A stretch of DNA of 64,000 bases from Annulohypoxylon bovei var. microspora (GCA_022836615.1 MU405243.1:186001-250000); one strand, 5' to 3'; numbered from the stretch's first letter, positions 34,169 to 47,301 are shown. The notes: generated from the sequence alone by a model not told the origin. A program made the numbers and translations.

Positions 34169-35870
34169 AGTATCAACAATGATGGACCTTTGAGAGAAAA
34201 TCCAAGTTAGAAGGTGGATACAGAGTTGGGTTATTATATGAATAACGATACCGATAGATTTTGAAGGAGAAGTAGAAAGGAAGGCATGATATTATATAGT
34301 AAAAACCTTTGGATTGGCACAATAGAAAATTGACCCTGGTATAGTGGAAAGACGATGAGATTGCAAAGAGAGGTAATAAATGACAAATGGCAGAGCAAAT
34401 AATATCATGATCCTAATATGTTTTTTAGTGAGTACCTACTGAAGATGAACAATCGGTTCTTAGTACAGCAGTCATTATGGTTTACTTGGATTGAAGAAAC
34501 ATATTCACTTAGCAGTAAAGCAACTAGAGACAAATTACCACTACCATGCCTATAATCGGTTAAAGAGCAGAATGCATCTAATTTCCTCCCTTCTCTTACA
34601 GAGTCACTTCGTATCATACAATAAAGTCTTACATACTGGTACCAGTTACAAGAAGGCGCTTGATGAACTTGTGCCAATTAAAGGGGGTATACGGTGCGCA
34701 GGAACCTTAACACTGTATATAGTACTGTACGCAAATATTATGACTAATAAGATGACTAACGGAATTACGTACGCATACTTGTTTCATGTCTGGAACAAGA
34801 AATTTGCAGCAATATATGACAATGGCACAGTGCCTCGGAGGGTTGACGATTAACACATTTCGGCAGATCAGATATTCGAAGTCTAGAGATACGATACTAA
34901 GCAGCTAGAGGATTAGAGCGTCAAGCGACCGAGGCGTCCTTCATCGATACACGCTTTCCATATTTAGTGTATTCATAAACATAGTAAGTCCAAGCACCCA
35001 TATTCTGTCGTGGATTCCCTTGCGCCAGAGACTCGACTTCATTGTCTTGTCTAGATCGCGTGTACGTGCGCTTGAAATTGCATATTAGCTTTCCTGTTTC
35101 CTTAGTATCAGCTGCGTCTGCTGTTGTCTCTTCGACCGTCCTACCCTCCAAAGGATTTCCCGTATTTTCGCGCTAGGTACTAGTGTTCTCATAACAAAAT
35201 ACTCTAGGTATTGGTTGAAGATACGAGGTTGAGAGTTGCAAGGTTAATTCTAACCTCAGCCGTCCCATAAGGATGGGAAGAGGCTCTAATAAGCTATGAA
35301 GATCATCTGCCTATAATAAGAAGATGGCCAAGTCGGCTTGCTTGCTTATACCTGTTTGGGTCTGCCCAGCCTCCTTCATGCCGATGCCCCCCGCATCCTA
35401 CTGCACTCCGGATAATTGTCCAGTCCTGTTCTCTCGCCCCCGAGAACCGAGCTACTCTCATTTGACCCATATAGCACGACATCGTTTATACCGGCTTCAT
35501 CACTCACATATGCATTCTCATTTCTACCATCATTCGTGGAATTGTGTTTCCAACATGATGAAGTGGGGAATATTGGGTTATCATCTCACATCTTAGTCCT
35601 AGCTGACGGGTACTACCTAGCCACAACTTGAATCTTCCATGTTCGGGCTGTTACTAGGTCAGGTAATAGAATGGGGGTTCACGTTCCTCAAAGCACGCTC
35701 TACCATGAGCCTGATACCTAGTGGATTCTTGGAGAGATATATATCTCTCGATAACCTCCCTCACAGGTGCAACCCCCCTCATCCCATCTTCTATCCTCAC
35801 ACCTGGTTAAATCTCTTCTTGTAGCCTTCTTTCGGCTGTCTTGGATGAGCTCAGTCAACGAAATAAGAAT
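34169..35870. other. Intergenic with a possible coding remnant
   Basis: On the minus strand, 35175-34921 is open without any ATG and ends GAWTYYVYEYTKYGKRVSMKD; it may be an orphan exon or a remnant. The region 35600-35870 is the promoter of the GH79 gene. Nothing else supported. Confidence 0.3.
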
Positions 35871-37469
35871 ATGTGCCCGCAAATTTCGTGGTTGGTATCT
35901 CTGTTACTAGCTCTTACGGGGTTTGGATCAACAACAACCTTCTCAGTCGACATCCCAGCGGGCTCTGCTATAAACGTTTCCGATCAGATCGACCCTAGCT
36001 TTTGCGGCTTTGCCTTTGAGCAAGCGTCCTTCGTTCGGTATGCCCAGGATGACAATGGCAACCCTAACGACTTCTCCGTAAACCTTATCAAGGCCGTTAC
36101 TTCGCGCACGGGTGGGGATCCAATCATCCGGCTCGGTGGGACATCCCCCGACTATGGGAGATATCTTCCGGGACAGGAAGAGCCTGCGCTCCCCGTTGCC
36201 GAACAGAATAACTACCAGGACGTCGGATTCACAACCATCGGGCCCTCCTACTGGAATCTAACCCAGAATTTCCCGGGGGCTAAGTACATGATCCAAGTCC
36301 CGTTAGCGACAACAAACATAAGCGAAACTATCGCCTGGGCCCAATCCGCCGTGGAAGGTGTCGGCTTGGACAACATCCATTCGATCCAGCCGGGCAACGA
36401 GGCGAATCTGTACTCTGACAGCTTCACAGGAGAGGGCGGAGTTGAACTGAATCCGCCGGAATACCAGGGTTACCTCTCCAACGCGTCCTACGTTGGCAAT
36501 TGGACGAAATACGCAGATGCTTTATTAGGGGCTGTGACGCTACCTGAAGGCCGCTTCTTCACGGCCTTCGACGTCGGAACCCACTTCGGTAGCGACGTGC
36601 AGGAGGAGGCGTATATCTTCGACGTGGAGACATGTTTCGATCTTGGAATCGATAACAGCAGCATCATCAAAGAAGTCTCTCATCATTACTACCAGCGGAA
36701 TGCTGGGACTGCCGATGACCTGGCCGCCGGGCTCATGGACACGAGCGTTACGTACAACCACCTCGACCAGTTCCAGCGTCGCATCTCATGGCTGAAGAAC
36801 AACCGCCCCGAAATTGCCTTCATCCTCAACGAGGTTGGCAATTCCCTGTTTATGACTAACTCGTACGAGTTTCAAGCCCGTCTCGGCAGCGGGCTTTGGC
36901 AGGTCGATTTCTATCTTTATAGCATGACGATCGGCGTCGCGCGAATCAACTACCAGCAGATCATGCACGCGGGATACGACCTATGGCTACCCGTGGCAAG
37001 TGCCGGGTATGATGCGCAGGTCTTTTCCAACTTCTACTCGCAGCCGTTCATGGCCGACTTCATCGGGTCCTCAGGCATGACGAGGGTTGCCAAGCTAGAT
37101 ATCTCTGGCACCAGCCCTCCGGCAAATGTGGCCGTCTACGCGGCCTACGAAGACGACGTGGCGAAGAGGATAGCTATCACTAATCTGAACTATTGGAACG
37201 AGACGTCTTCAGGCACCGATAGACCTAGCGTCACGCTTAACCTATCAGTTCCGGATGGCGTTGAGTCTGTTACGGTTTATCACTTGAATAGTCCTCTGGG
37301 TGCGGGTGCTGCGGCAGATACTATCACGTATGGAGGCAGTCAGTGGACGTATGAAAGTCTTGGCGAGGAAGTCAAGAATGTTAGAGACGACACTGAGAAT
37401 ATTACTGTTAGCGACGGAGTCGCGAGCGTCACTGTTCAAAACAGTGAGGCGGTACTCGTTTGGTTATAA
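35871..37469 (+). CDS. Secreted GH79-family glycosidase (beta-glucuronidase-like)
   Basis: Single-exon gene, 532 aa. A retaining glycosidase of the GH79 type; fungal members release glucuronic or 4-O-methylglucuronic acid from arabinogalactan proteins and related glycans. Signal peptide about residues 1-20 (MCPQISWLVSLLLALTGFGS). The (beta/alpha)8 barrel carries the likely acid/base Glu177 in IQPGNEANLY and the likely nucleophile Glu321 in FILNEVGNSLF, with the substrate-pocket-type segments RLGGTSPDYGRY and HHYYQRN between. The C-terminal beta-sandwich runs from about residue 405 to the end (VAVYAAYEDDVAKRIAITNLNYW). Many NxS/T sites fit secretion. The first ATG in frame is 35871. Length and motif spacing are normal and the gene looks intact. 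The exact substrate is not determinable by eye. Confidence 0.92.
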   Translation: MCPQISWLVSLLLALTGFGSTTTFSVDIPAGSAINVSDQIDPSFCGFAFEQASFVRYAQDDNGNPNDFSVNLIKAVTSRTGGDPIIRLGGTSPDYGRYLPGQEEPALPVAEQNNYQDVGFTTIGPSYWNLTQNFPGAKYMIQVPLATTNISETIAWAQSAVEGVGLDNIHSIQPGNEANLYSDSFTGEGGVELNPPEYQGYLSNASYVGNWTKYADALLGAVTLPEGRFFTAFDVGTHFGSDVQEEAYIFDVETCFDLGIDNSSIIKEVSHHYYQRNAGTADDLAAGLMDTSVTYNHLDQFQRRISWLKNNRPEIAFILNEVGNSLFMTNSYEFQARLGSGLWQVDFYLYSMTIGVARINYQQIMHAGYDLWLPVASAGYDAQVFSNFYSQPFMADFIGSSGMTRVAKLDISGTSPPANVAVYAAYEDDVAKRIAITNLNYWNETSSGTDRPSVTLNLSVPDGVESVTVYHLNSPLGAGAAADTITYGGSQWTYESLGEEVKNVRDDTENITVSDGVASVTVQNSEAVLVWL

Positions 37470-39273
37470 TCGATAGGTTTCGGATAGGAGCATCAAGTTA
37501 AATCAACCAACATCTCTGACTTTTCTGTTGTATAATGGCCGTGTCCCTTAGGTCATGATCCTTCCGCCCTAATGTAGTTTCCATCACGTTACCTTCTAAC
37601 AACTCGAGAAAGTAGCCTCCGTCCGACCTATTTGGGGGGCTCAGTTCCGCATTGCCGAGCAGCCATTACAGAGCGATTATCAAAATGCTTCGGGTAGTTC
37701 TGCGTAGACTTACGTGGGGGCTCAGTAAGGCATTCTTACGGAAATAGCCCACTGCGTATCGGCGTCAGCTGTGTTCATCCAGTGTCCGTCGCCATCGACA
37801 CTGATTGGACTTAAATGACTGGGGACGGTTGTCAGAGGTCTGGTCTGCCGGATGGCTAGCTGTTGAAGGATTAGTCGAATTGGGGTTTGGCCCATGAGAG
37901 GCTTGGTCCATTGGGGGGGGGGACTTCCTGTTGACTTCCTGTTGGTGGCTAGTCTTAAGATAGGATGGTCTATATGTATACCGTGATCCTAGGTTGGTAG
38001 GCTTGGAGCTCCTGGAACAATGTCGTTGCTACCTACCCCATTCATTAGATCGGTATCGTGACATTAGACTATGTTCGTATGATGTCATCCATGTACGATC
38101 TAGGGATTGACAGCTTCACTTGAGTGCTTGTAAAAGGTCGTTCAGCTGACGTACCTATAACCAATGTTGGGACGGTAGAGGTACACTAAGGCATAGTTGA
38201 GGTGTCTTTCTGCTGTTCAAGCATGGTAGCGTTAGATTGTACGAAGGATACTATACTGAACTGTGCTTTAGCTAGGTATCCCATATACTGCCGACTTAGG
38301 TAACTTATACATTTTGTGGCTGGTGATTAGTTCTAATTACATAATCAGGGGATAGTTAGAGGTAAGTTGAAGTGTACGATGCTTTTGGTATTACTAAGAA
38401 GATTACTAAGCAGAGCGTCCCCCTATTTTTAATCGACTCAACACATCTTAATGTTAATATTTTATATTAGATCTTTCTCTTTCTCTTTCTTCATTATAAT
38501 TACAACTTACTAGTCTACTGAATACATAATCTTCAAGCGACTTTAAGTACTCAATGCTTCTTTCATGTAGCTTGCTTGGGCTACCTAGGTGTTTAGTTCT
38601 GGTTGTCAAAAGTGGCAGGACCGAAGTAGTTAGAGCACCATGCAAAGCTATAATTTAAAGAGTTTTTATTGATCCAGGTACCTAATGAATTGCACTTGGC
38701 GAGTATGCGGTTAATATAATCCGATTAGTTAGTCTCGTAGGAATAGTTCTGCCATTATCAAGAGGTGGGTCTTGAATGCAACCCATCTCGCATCTGCTAA
38801 ATGATCGTGACTTTACGACATTGAGTTTTAATAGACATTATATTGGTTACATTCGTTATAATAGTTTCGAAGCAGCTCGTAAACTGTGTCTACAATATCG
38901 CCACACCCTGTCAACCACGTGGCTCCCAAAAGGTGACCCCTAGAACCCCATATGGAGTTGAGTTGATCTCAGTCCTAAGTTCTACGGAGTTTGGTTCTCA
39001 TTATAGCAGTATGTATGTATGTGAACAGTCCTCCATTGTAGGTAATTATCTTATCGAATGGCTGTAGATCTTATTGGGACCCAACCTATGTATTACCAGC
39101 GATGAGATGCATGTTCTCACCCAAACAGGAGCTGATTTCGTTTATGTAGATTCGATGCTACGGTGCCAAGGGTCTTGATTGGTTAGCCGTCGCCACTGTC
39201 GACATCTGTACTTAATAATCTTGCAGCTAACAATCAATCTGGGAAGGATCCAATTCTAGTTCTCAGGGTCTAG

Positions 39274-39299
39274 ATTACGTCATGGATCTATGACGTAAT
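39274..39299. promoter_or_regulatory. CRE/bZIP-like inverted repeat
   Basis: Perfect 10-bp inverted repeat ATTACGTCAT / ATGACGTAAT with a 6-bp spacer. Each arm contains a TGACGTAA element of the type bound by bZIP (ATF/CREB-like) factors. It is far from any supported gene, so its function is unknown; a DNA hairpin is equally possible. Confidence 0.4.
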
Positions 39300-39708
39300 G
39301 GCAATAGGGGGGAGAGTATTGCGGCACGTAACTGCCAACAGGTACTTAAGATCTGGTATTATGTGAAGAATCTGAGATAAGCACTATGAATAGCCGATAT
39401 TGGTTGCGTAGAGAATCATTTAGAAGTGCATGTATTCAAGATACTAAGACTCTGAATATGGAAGAGGGTGTTCTGATATTGAGTCCGAGAGGACGGTGTT
39501 GATGCATTATCCACACGGGACCATCCAGTTGAAAGCTAAAGCCTGGGCTAAGACCGAACCACGCATGCCACAGGGAGAGATTCGCTAGAGAAGTGACCCT
39601 AACGCACACATACCGAAGACTGAAGTAATAGATATACTTAAGCGAAGTAGTATTCTGTGTTGCTTAGATCTCTATGAGTGTGTTCAATACCCATCGTACA
39701 AATAAGAA

Positions 39709-40155
39709 GTGCTGGCGATAGACGAAGCCTTCGCTAACTGGATCGAGGACCTGGATCGAGGTCTTCTTCCAGCTGGACCTGGAATGCTGATTGCTAATTT
39801 GTTAGGTGAGACCCCCCTCCCGCGTCTAGCTCGACCACTATTTATTGAACACGGCGCCTATGACGGTTCGCCGTTGACCCGGCTCGACCCGAACCAATGG
39901 ACGGTGTTTGCTGCTATTGTCAATCTGGGGAGATGGGATTTGACTGACCAGACTGACGTATGCGAGCTCCCCGCCAGCCCGAGTGAGGTGGCAGATACTA
40001 CTGTGTCGGATACGTGCCCACACTGCCGGAAGATCAGCACGAATATTTCAATAAAGAGACAGTCCGACAGCCCGAGAATCCTGATGATGTATGACATTGC
40101 TACGGAGCCGAGCCGGGAGCATGGAGCATGGAGCATATCAAAGTTGAAGGGGTAA
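39709..40155 (+). pseudogene. Coding-like orphan fragment
   Basis: Open for 148 codons after an in-frame TAA, starting with GTG rather than ATG. It reads DEAFANWIEDLDRGLLPAGP, then GETPLPRLARPLFIEHGAYD and SDTCPHCRKIS. The composition is protein-like and third positions lean G/C in contrast to the surrounding AT-rich DNA. No family recognised and no partner exon found. Probably a remnant; a lost or unseen upstream exon is the alternative. Confidence 0.3.
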
Positions 40156-43100
40156 TGGTGCCGTTTCAAGGAATGTCGCACAACAGCTGTAACCTCAAGA
40201 TATTCGGTAGATAGAAAAATTTCTACCTAGTCACTAGTTTACTAGTATCGATGATAGAGCTACAGTAGCTCCGGCTTAATGGATTAGGTACTTACCTAAG
40301 TAGGTAGGTAGTTAATAATCTTTCTCGAGGATGTGAGTCCGGATCGATGAGGCTCTGGGGCTGAGGATGACTAAGGCTGAACGGAATAGGAATATCTTGA
40401 AGATTGACGGCAATGACTCCCGTATTAGAAATAGCCTTGCAGAGCTTGCGGAGGGTCTGCATGACGATGGACTTCAGAAGCCCAACCAGTCTGCCAGTTA
40501 AAGGTTAAACTGGAGTCGACGCGGCCCGGGCGCCATAATAGGAGGCCGTCTGATGGATTAAGAAGTTTTCACATCGTCAATTGGCTTTAACATCGAGTAG
40601 ATTGGATCTGCCAAGGATACTGTAGCGAATAATAGCGATGAAAAACAGGGTTGAACAGGGTTAAGTTGTTTAGTCTGGGGGACCGATGATGATGTTGGGT
40701 CTTAGAGGGTCACGTCACAAGGCAATTGGTCTATGCGCAGTAACTTCCACAAATTCCCAGGAAAATAGTGGGTATGAAATAGTGTGGTGGGGCTGGCTGA
40801 GAAATGACGATACTGCATACGTCATTACGTCATGAAGCGTTTGTTCTCATTTGTTTCTTTTTTCTGGGGTCCAGTCTCTAACATTAAAAAGAGTCATGGA
40901 TTTCAATTACGATGGGACCAAGTATGTATTGAATGAATGACTTTGAATAGAATTAGGTAGAATACTTTCCGGTGACCTTGTTAAGACAAAAGAAAAACAC
41001 CATGACATTTTTCCATTACCCGTCCCGTGTTTTTGTACTTTCGCAATTAGATACCAGCCCGCATATTCATTCGCATATGATAACCGGATCTGGCCAGGAT
41101 GAGATGAGACCCTGCCGCAAGTCTCGACATCAGAGGCTTGGGAGGCTTAGCGGGCTGGCGGGTAGAGGCACGTTCGCCAAGGCTGATGACTTGAGTCGGG
41201 TTATGTGCCGCAGTCGGCCGTGTACTGCATTGTATTGGGCTGAGCACTACCTAATGCATAGTAGCTGAGTAGGTACATTTAGAGGTTTAATGTTGTAAAT
41301 ACTCAGTGCTCGTCGTTTTGAAACTGGTGTTGGCTTCCGAGTCTGAACGAAGACTCCAACCTAAGGATTGTAATAATATCCCACGGATGCAATTGAATCC
41401 TTCTATACTACATAATTGCTACCTGGGGTATTTTATATGAAGAGACAAACATTGACGTTAACTTTGGAAATTTGTATGACATTAATTCGAAGTAGAGTAA
41501 CCGTACTTGGGAGGAGATAGAGGAGACATTCTCATATTTTCGGGAGATCCAATGTCGATCACATGCTGCTCCCACAGCTCCCATCGTCACAAGTAGAGTA
41601 CATGCCCGCCTTACTGCTAATCCGCAAGGACCCATACCTTGGTATCCTTTACCTGTAGGAAGAGAAAAAAGTGTTGAATGCTACGCTACGTTGTATATAT
41701 TTGGCCTCACAGTTCTCGTTCGCATATGTCGCATATGTAGTATACCCTCGTCGATGGACCAAATTTAGCTGGCGTCGTCTTGGCCGCGGATTGCAAGTTT
41801 GTTTGGTAATGATATCGTGCTTAATTTCCGATATCGACGATGGTGATGATGAAAATGTCATGCACGGCTACTGCATGTGTCCTCCATTTAGGTATTTGAA
41901 GTGCGGATGAGTCGCAACTCGGGCGTATACCTAAGTGCTAAGCCAATCTAGCTCTGACAGCTCTGTATAGTGTAGAATTGATGTTTGTATACATCCGTGG
42001 ACATTCTATTCTATGCATGTATTAATAATGAGTTTTGTTTTTTGGGACCATGTACTACCCAACCAGCCAACGTATTATGTAGTCAATATATAGATGTACA
42101 GTACATGGTTGTCTTACCGAATCTCCAGTCTCCACATGGGCTGACTTAACCTGATTCGTCGCTTTGTCCTACCTTGTGCCAGATCAAGCAATTTCGGGCA
42201 GTCAGCCAGCGCGCTTTCTCCCACATAAGCTGGTACTTATGGTACTTGACGGATACGTCTCTTTTTGTGTGTTTTCTTCGGCTGGTCTCGAGCAGGTTTT
42301 GCCAGTAAAAGCAAATTACCTGGTTTGTAAAGTCCCTTTTCCATTATCAAATTCCGGATTTTCGGTGCCCCTAGTACAATTCTTGTTCGGTACCTTAAGC
42401 CACTATTACAACTACTAAAAAGCCAGAACTTTATGTGGCGAAACATGGCTTTTACACAGACAGCACAGATAGGCAGGTACAATACAGTAGTTCTAGCACA
42501 CTGGCACAGCACAGCAGGTTCAAGTCCAGATAACCTTGGAACCCCCAGTCCCCATATTTGACCCCTAGTAAAATGGTAATTTGAAAGGTAAGGTACGCTA
42601 CGGTACGCTAAGCCAAACCCACTACATCATCAGGCGACATCGATCTCGGATACAAGCACTACATAGAAGAGCGCTAAGCAAGGCCCATCAATAACCATGT
42701 AAATGTACGTAGTTGTTTCGATGTAGCAAGCCGTTAAACACTCGCACAGTCGTCATTCCTCCCACCTTTCTTTTCTTCATCCTTTGATAATTCTTGCCCA
42801 CCCCAAACATCACAACTCACGACCAATTTTACCATTTAGGTTACATATCCCTTTTTTTCTTTTACTCGGGGATTTTAGATCTGTGCTTTTGACCTACCAT
42901 AGATAAATCTCTTGTGAGAGCGACTCTTATTTTTCATTCGATCTAACATTGTGGGAGACACAAGAAACAGAGACGTAAGGAGGAGTTATAGCCGCGCGAT
43001 AGAACTTTGTGACTTGCATTACAGCGAAAGAGGGAAGAGGAGAGAAAAGAGGGAAAACCTATTGTTTTACAGTCTACTCCCCGCCGAGCCCTCACATATC

Positions 43101-43509
43101 CATACTCACACGTACATACGTCTGTTACAAATCAAGATAATTCATATCCACCAGGCCCTAAATTCCGACCCGTCTGGACTTCTGGATTTCTAAATCGTTG
43201 AATCGTTGGATCGCACATAGGTTAGGTACATTGCCGAAAGCCAAAACCGCGAACTCAAACATCAATACTCCGGCAGCCTCCCGCCCATTTGCTGCATATT
43301 CGTTCAACGACCGGGCTTAGTTAACTTAGGAACGGCACCCGTGCTGCAACTTGGGTTTGCTTGGTTCGAGCTTGAAACCGTTTTTGGGGGTCTAGGACCG
43401 GTAGCGCGTCCGAGTTTCCTGTCTCGCCAAAGAGAGACACGGGGTTGTGAGGAAGAGTGGAATAGGAAACCAGAAAAAAAGCCTAAGGCGCATTTTTGGG
43501 GTTATTTGG

Positions 43510-43515
43510 ATGTGA
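43510..43515 (+). promoter_or_regulatory. Start-stop upstream ORF in kinase leader
   Basis: ATG immediately followed by TGA, 30 nt upstream of the kinase start and within its likely leader. Such minimal uORFs can lower translation of the main frame. The context (TGG before ATG) is weak. Confidence 0.35.
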
Positions 43516-43544
43516 CGTTTGTTTGGTTACCAAATTACCAAAAA

Positions 43545-46302
43545 ATGTCGACAATTCAGCAACTCAAGAATTTCATCCGTCATGGTACGTTCCTCCGTCC
43601 TCCGTTGTCCCTTCCGTTGTCATTTCTGTTGTTTCCTCTTCTGCCTACCGAATATGGTTTATTTTATTGTTCGGTGTGTTGTGCTTGCCTTCTTGTCTCT
43701 TATCTCTCCTTCTCTACCTCTCACAGATTACTTAACCTAAAGTTCTTCTATTCCCTTCTGCAAATTTGGTTTTCTCTTTTCTATACCAACCTGTTTTCTC
43801 CCACATTTTCTGCCTTCTGCATTTTAATTCTTCTGAAACTTTTCCCCAACCACTCCTATACTTGGTCTGCCACATCCAACCCTACATCCATGCGCATATC
43901 CCACTGACATCATCTACTCCAAATAGGCAAGCAAGCCAGAGTGACGAACTACGACGACCCTGCACGGAAACATGAATATTCTGCCCAACAGACAACTACG
44001 CAACCAAAAGCCATGGGACACTTAAGCGAACCTGGCAACGTAGCCGGAAATGGCTCAAAACGAAATAGTATCCCCGAAGCCTACTCTGCCCAACCCGGAG
44101 ATGCCCAGAACCAAAACCGCGTTGCGCAGGCCGACGCTGCTGCTGCTCACCACGCCGAAGCCAATCAGAGCGTCTCGGGGTCTCACTCTAGCAGGAGCAG
44201 GAGTAGAGCTGGAGATTCCCATGCCGCGAAGATCGTCCAGGAAGAGAACGAGAATAGGAATAAGTTTCCTAAATATCCTGGCCTGGAACGATGGGAGCTG
44301 CTGGAGAAGATGGGAGACGGCGCGTTTAGCAATGTCTACCGAGCAAAAGATCTTAAGAGCAATGCCGGCGAGGTTGCTATCAAAGTTGTCAGGAAATTCG
44401 AAATGAACAACATGCAGGTGAGTTCGCCGGCGGTTGAGTTTAGTGTCATCGACCAAGTCGTTTTTGTTTTTGAAATATTTTATGATTTTATTTTCATTTC
44501 TTTCGCAATTTTCAACTTTTAGCAAAGGCTACGTTTCCTTTTTACCAACTCTTGGGGTCGAATTATAGGGCCACAAGCATTTACATCCGGATTTTAAGAA
44601 GGTTCCGAAGGCAGCAGAGGTGCGGAGTTATTCCTTTCTTTTGTCAGAATTTAAAGCTGTGTCTTCTCTCCGGCTACCTCTAATCCGTCTTCTTACACCT
44701 ATTATGGTTCTCATCTCTTTTCCGATCTTTCACTTTCACTTTCACTTTCACTCTTTCTCTCTTCCGTCGCTCACATCATAATTTACACAATCACAACTTA
44801 GCTATGAGTAAGACTAACAGTTCCGCAATAGCGAGCAAACATATTGAAGGAGGTTCAGATCATGCGTCAACTTGATCACCCGAATATTATCAAGCTCGTC
44901 GACTTTTCGGAATCGAAGCAGTATTACTACATCATTCTCGAACTAGCACCCGGCGGAGAATTATTCCACCAAATTGTACGCCTCACTTACTTCAGCGAAG
45001 AACTCTCGAGACACGTCATTGTACAAGTTGCAAAAGCCCTAGAGTACCTCCACGAGGAGAGAGGCGTCGTACATCGGTAAGTAACGACGTCACATTTCGG
45101 CTAGCCGCAAGCCTTGAACCCACTTTCCCGATAGCATAATGCAGCTGTCTTCCCGAGGGTGGTATTGCGGCGGCTAAATTAGGTGACGGTGACGTCACTG
45201 AACATCCGATATATTCGGCCCCTGCATCAGTCTACTGACATGTGTCTACAGTGACATCAAACCTGAAAACATCTTATTCAGCCCGATACCATCCGTTCCG
45301 TCTAAGAACCCGAAACCTAAGCAACCTGGCGATGAGGATAAGATCGACGAAGGTGAATTCATCAAGGGAGTAGGAGCTGGAGGAATCGGTCAAATCAAAA
45401 TCGCTGATTTTGGTCTGTCGAAGATCGTCTGGGATAACCAGACAATGACGCCATGTGGAACCGTCGGGTATACGGCGCCTGAGATAGTGAAGGATGAGCG
45501 TTACTCAAAGTCGGTCGACATGTGGGCCTTGGGTTGCGTGTTATACACGTTATTATGCGGGTTTCCACCATTTTACGACGAGAGCATCGAGGTTCTGACG
45601 GAGAAGGTAGCGAAGGGCCAATACACCTTCCTGTCGCCTTGGTGGGATGATATTTCTAAATCCGCCCAGGATCTAATCTCGCATCTACTCTCGGTCGATC
45701 CTGACGAGCGATACACCATCAAAGAGTTCTTAAGCCATCCCTGGATACAAGGGTCTGGTCCTACGCCCCGCGACGAGAAGAAACAAGCCAACCCCGATGT
45801 GCTTCGTGCATTCGATGCAGGACGACTCGTCGATGGGGAGCGTCGCATGGACTTCAGGTCGCCCGGTGCTGTCAACCTTCGGGAGATCTTCGATGTCGGT
45901 TACTCCGTACATCGTCAAGAGGAGGAGGCCAAGCGACGGAAGCAAATCGGTGCGAAGGGGGGTCCACCGTCACGGTTGGCTGGCCTCGACGAAGATTCGG
46001 AGGAGGAAAAGTCAGATCCTGAATACGTGCACAAGGCCGAAGCGCAACAGCTTGAACAGAGCATGCGTAAGACGCACTTAGGTAAAGATCAGGAGCGTGG
46101 CCGAGAGCGGGATAGGAATACCGATAGGGAACCTCAAAAGGGGTATGGTCAACATAGCGCTTCAGTGGCTCAGGCTGCTAGACAGCAAGTTCGAGATCGT
46201 AACAAGCAACGAGGGGCGTTCGAGCTCAACCTCGACGGAGCAACTTTACTCGGCAGGCGAGCCGGGAAGGCTCTTCCCACCGCTAGCGTCGGTGGCTTAT
46301 AG
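43545..46302 (+). CDS. srk1: CaMK-family Ser/Thr kinase, Srk1/Rck2-type
   Basis: Predicted cytosolic MAPK-activated protein kinase. In yeasts Rck2 and Srk1 act below the Hog1/Sty1 stress MAPK. Five exons join in frame: 43545-43584, 43927-44417, 44569-44619, 44832-45076, 45252-46302, giving 625 aa. The N-terminus MSTIQQLKNFIRHGKQARV is typical of the filamentous-fungal orthologue. Kinase motifs: GDGAFSNVY (Gly loop), VAIKVV (Lys), HRDIKPEN (about residues 275-282), ADFGLSK, and GTVGYTAPE at the end of the activation loop. Preceding the latter is DNQTMTP, whose TP could be a MAPK site. Between HRD and DFG is a long insert (about 35 residues, KNPKPKQPGDEDKIDEGE) typical of this subgroup. The C-terminal 170 residues are charged and regulatory-like. 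The 342-nt first intron is the longest here. Kinase identity is certain; the subgroup is probable. Confidence 0.93.
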
Positions 46303-47301
46303 GACAAGACAGATGACGAGCGGGAGGACGAGCGGGAAGACGAGTCGAAGAAGAAACGGAAGTACGATGGTTGATGGCATTACTTGATTGACTCGAAGCA
46401 TATGTAGGTCGAGTTTTTTCATGGGCGCGGAGAATGGGACTCTGTGGTGTTTCGAGGCGTGCGGCATAGGTTTGAATGAGCAATATGGAGTTGGTCGTGT
46501 ATTTTTCATGCATCCGCAACGCTGCACACATAGGGCCTGGCGTTCCCGGGATTAAGTTACATACTTCGCCTTTTCCAATTGATGTCGCTCCGCAAGTGAA
46601 CGATAGTTAAGACCGCATCATCCCTTCATTCCTCCCATAGCTGATGGCTCATGTGAATTTAAGCCGCTAATACTTGGAGTTTCGCTCCCTACCTAGGTAC
46701 CTTGTCTCTCCCTTCTCAATGAATTGTCCCCATATCTCTTCGTTCAACCCTTGAGACAAATAGACCTTTGCTACCTACGCAGAGTTCAAGTCTAGATCGC
46801 AGCCGCACTAAGAATTCGAAGCCACAAATTGGTGAAAATGCTCCCTCGATAAGGGGCCAACTTCGACGATGAGAGAGGCAACTATTGAATCCAAGGAGTA
46901 GTGGATTCATGTCGTCCCTATCGCCTATGCCTCCTCTCCGTGAGGCACACTGGAGGTTAGTATAAGAGGCTGTCGATCACCCACCTTCGTTGTCGATTCC
47001 GTTCTACAGAGACACATATCTACTTCCCCCTCATGCATCTTTTTGCAAAAGTCCTAATAAGTAATACGGAGTCGCATTGGCGGCCATATTCCATCACCAT
47101 CATATAATATTCGAATCTCCATATACTTCACCAGTCTTTTAATTATCTATAACTACCTAATATCTACTACCTACCTACTATAATTACCTCACCTAACTAA
47201 TTACTTCATTAACACTCGACAAACTTACAAGACCTAATACCAGCTCCACTAAGCGGTCTATCTAGTTAATCATCAGTAATTGCAAGAAGCCGAAATACAC
47301 C
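46303..47301. other. Intergenic, no gene seen
   Basis: 3' flank of the kinase gene and promoter of the next gene. It contains a CTACCTAGGTACC palindrome (about 46691) and an AT/CT-rich leader (about 47130-47270). Frames continuing past 46302 are low-complexity. Confidence 0.4.

Larger units (their letters stand above)
37470..43544. other. 6-kb gene-poor region
   Basis: The longest gene-free interval in the window. One coding-like but startless stretch is noted separately (39709-40155). It also holds a G10 run followed by a duplicated ACTTCCTGTTG (37913-37944), TGACGTAA-type palindromes (39274-39299 and about 40817-40832), a direct repeat GGTACGCTA (about 42592-42611) and several TACCTAAG/CTAGGTA motifs (about 38274, 38677, 40286-40310). 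The last 600 bp form the leader of the kinase gene. Confidence 0.35.

Noticed and set aside
37913..37944. G10 run plus duplicated ACTTCCTGTTG as a functional element
   Set aside because: A two-copy short duplication beside a homopolymer is readily explained by replication slippage.
42520..42550. tRNA-like B-box (GGTTCAAGTCC)
   Set aside because: No matching A-box, anticodon arm or acceptor stem upstream; it cannot be folded into a cloverleaf by eye.
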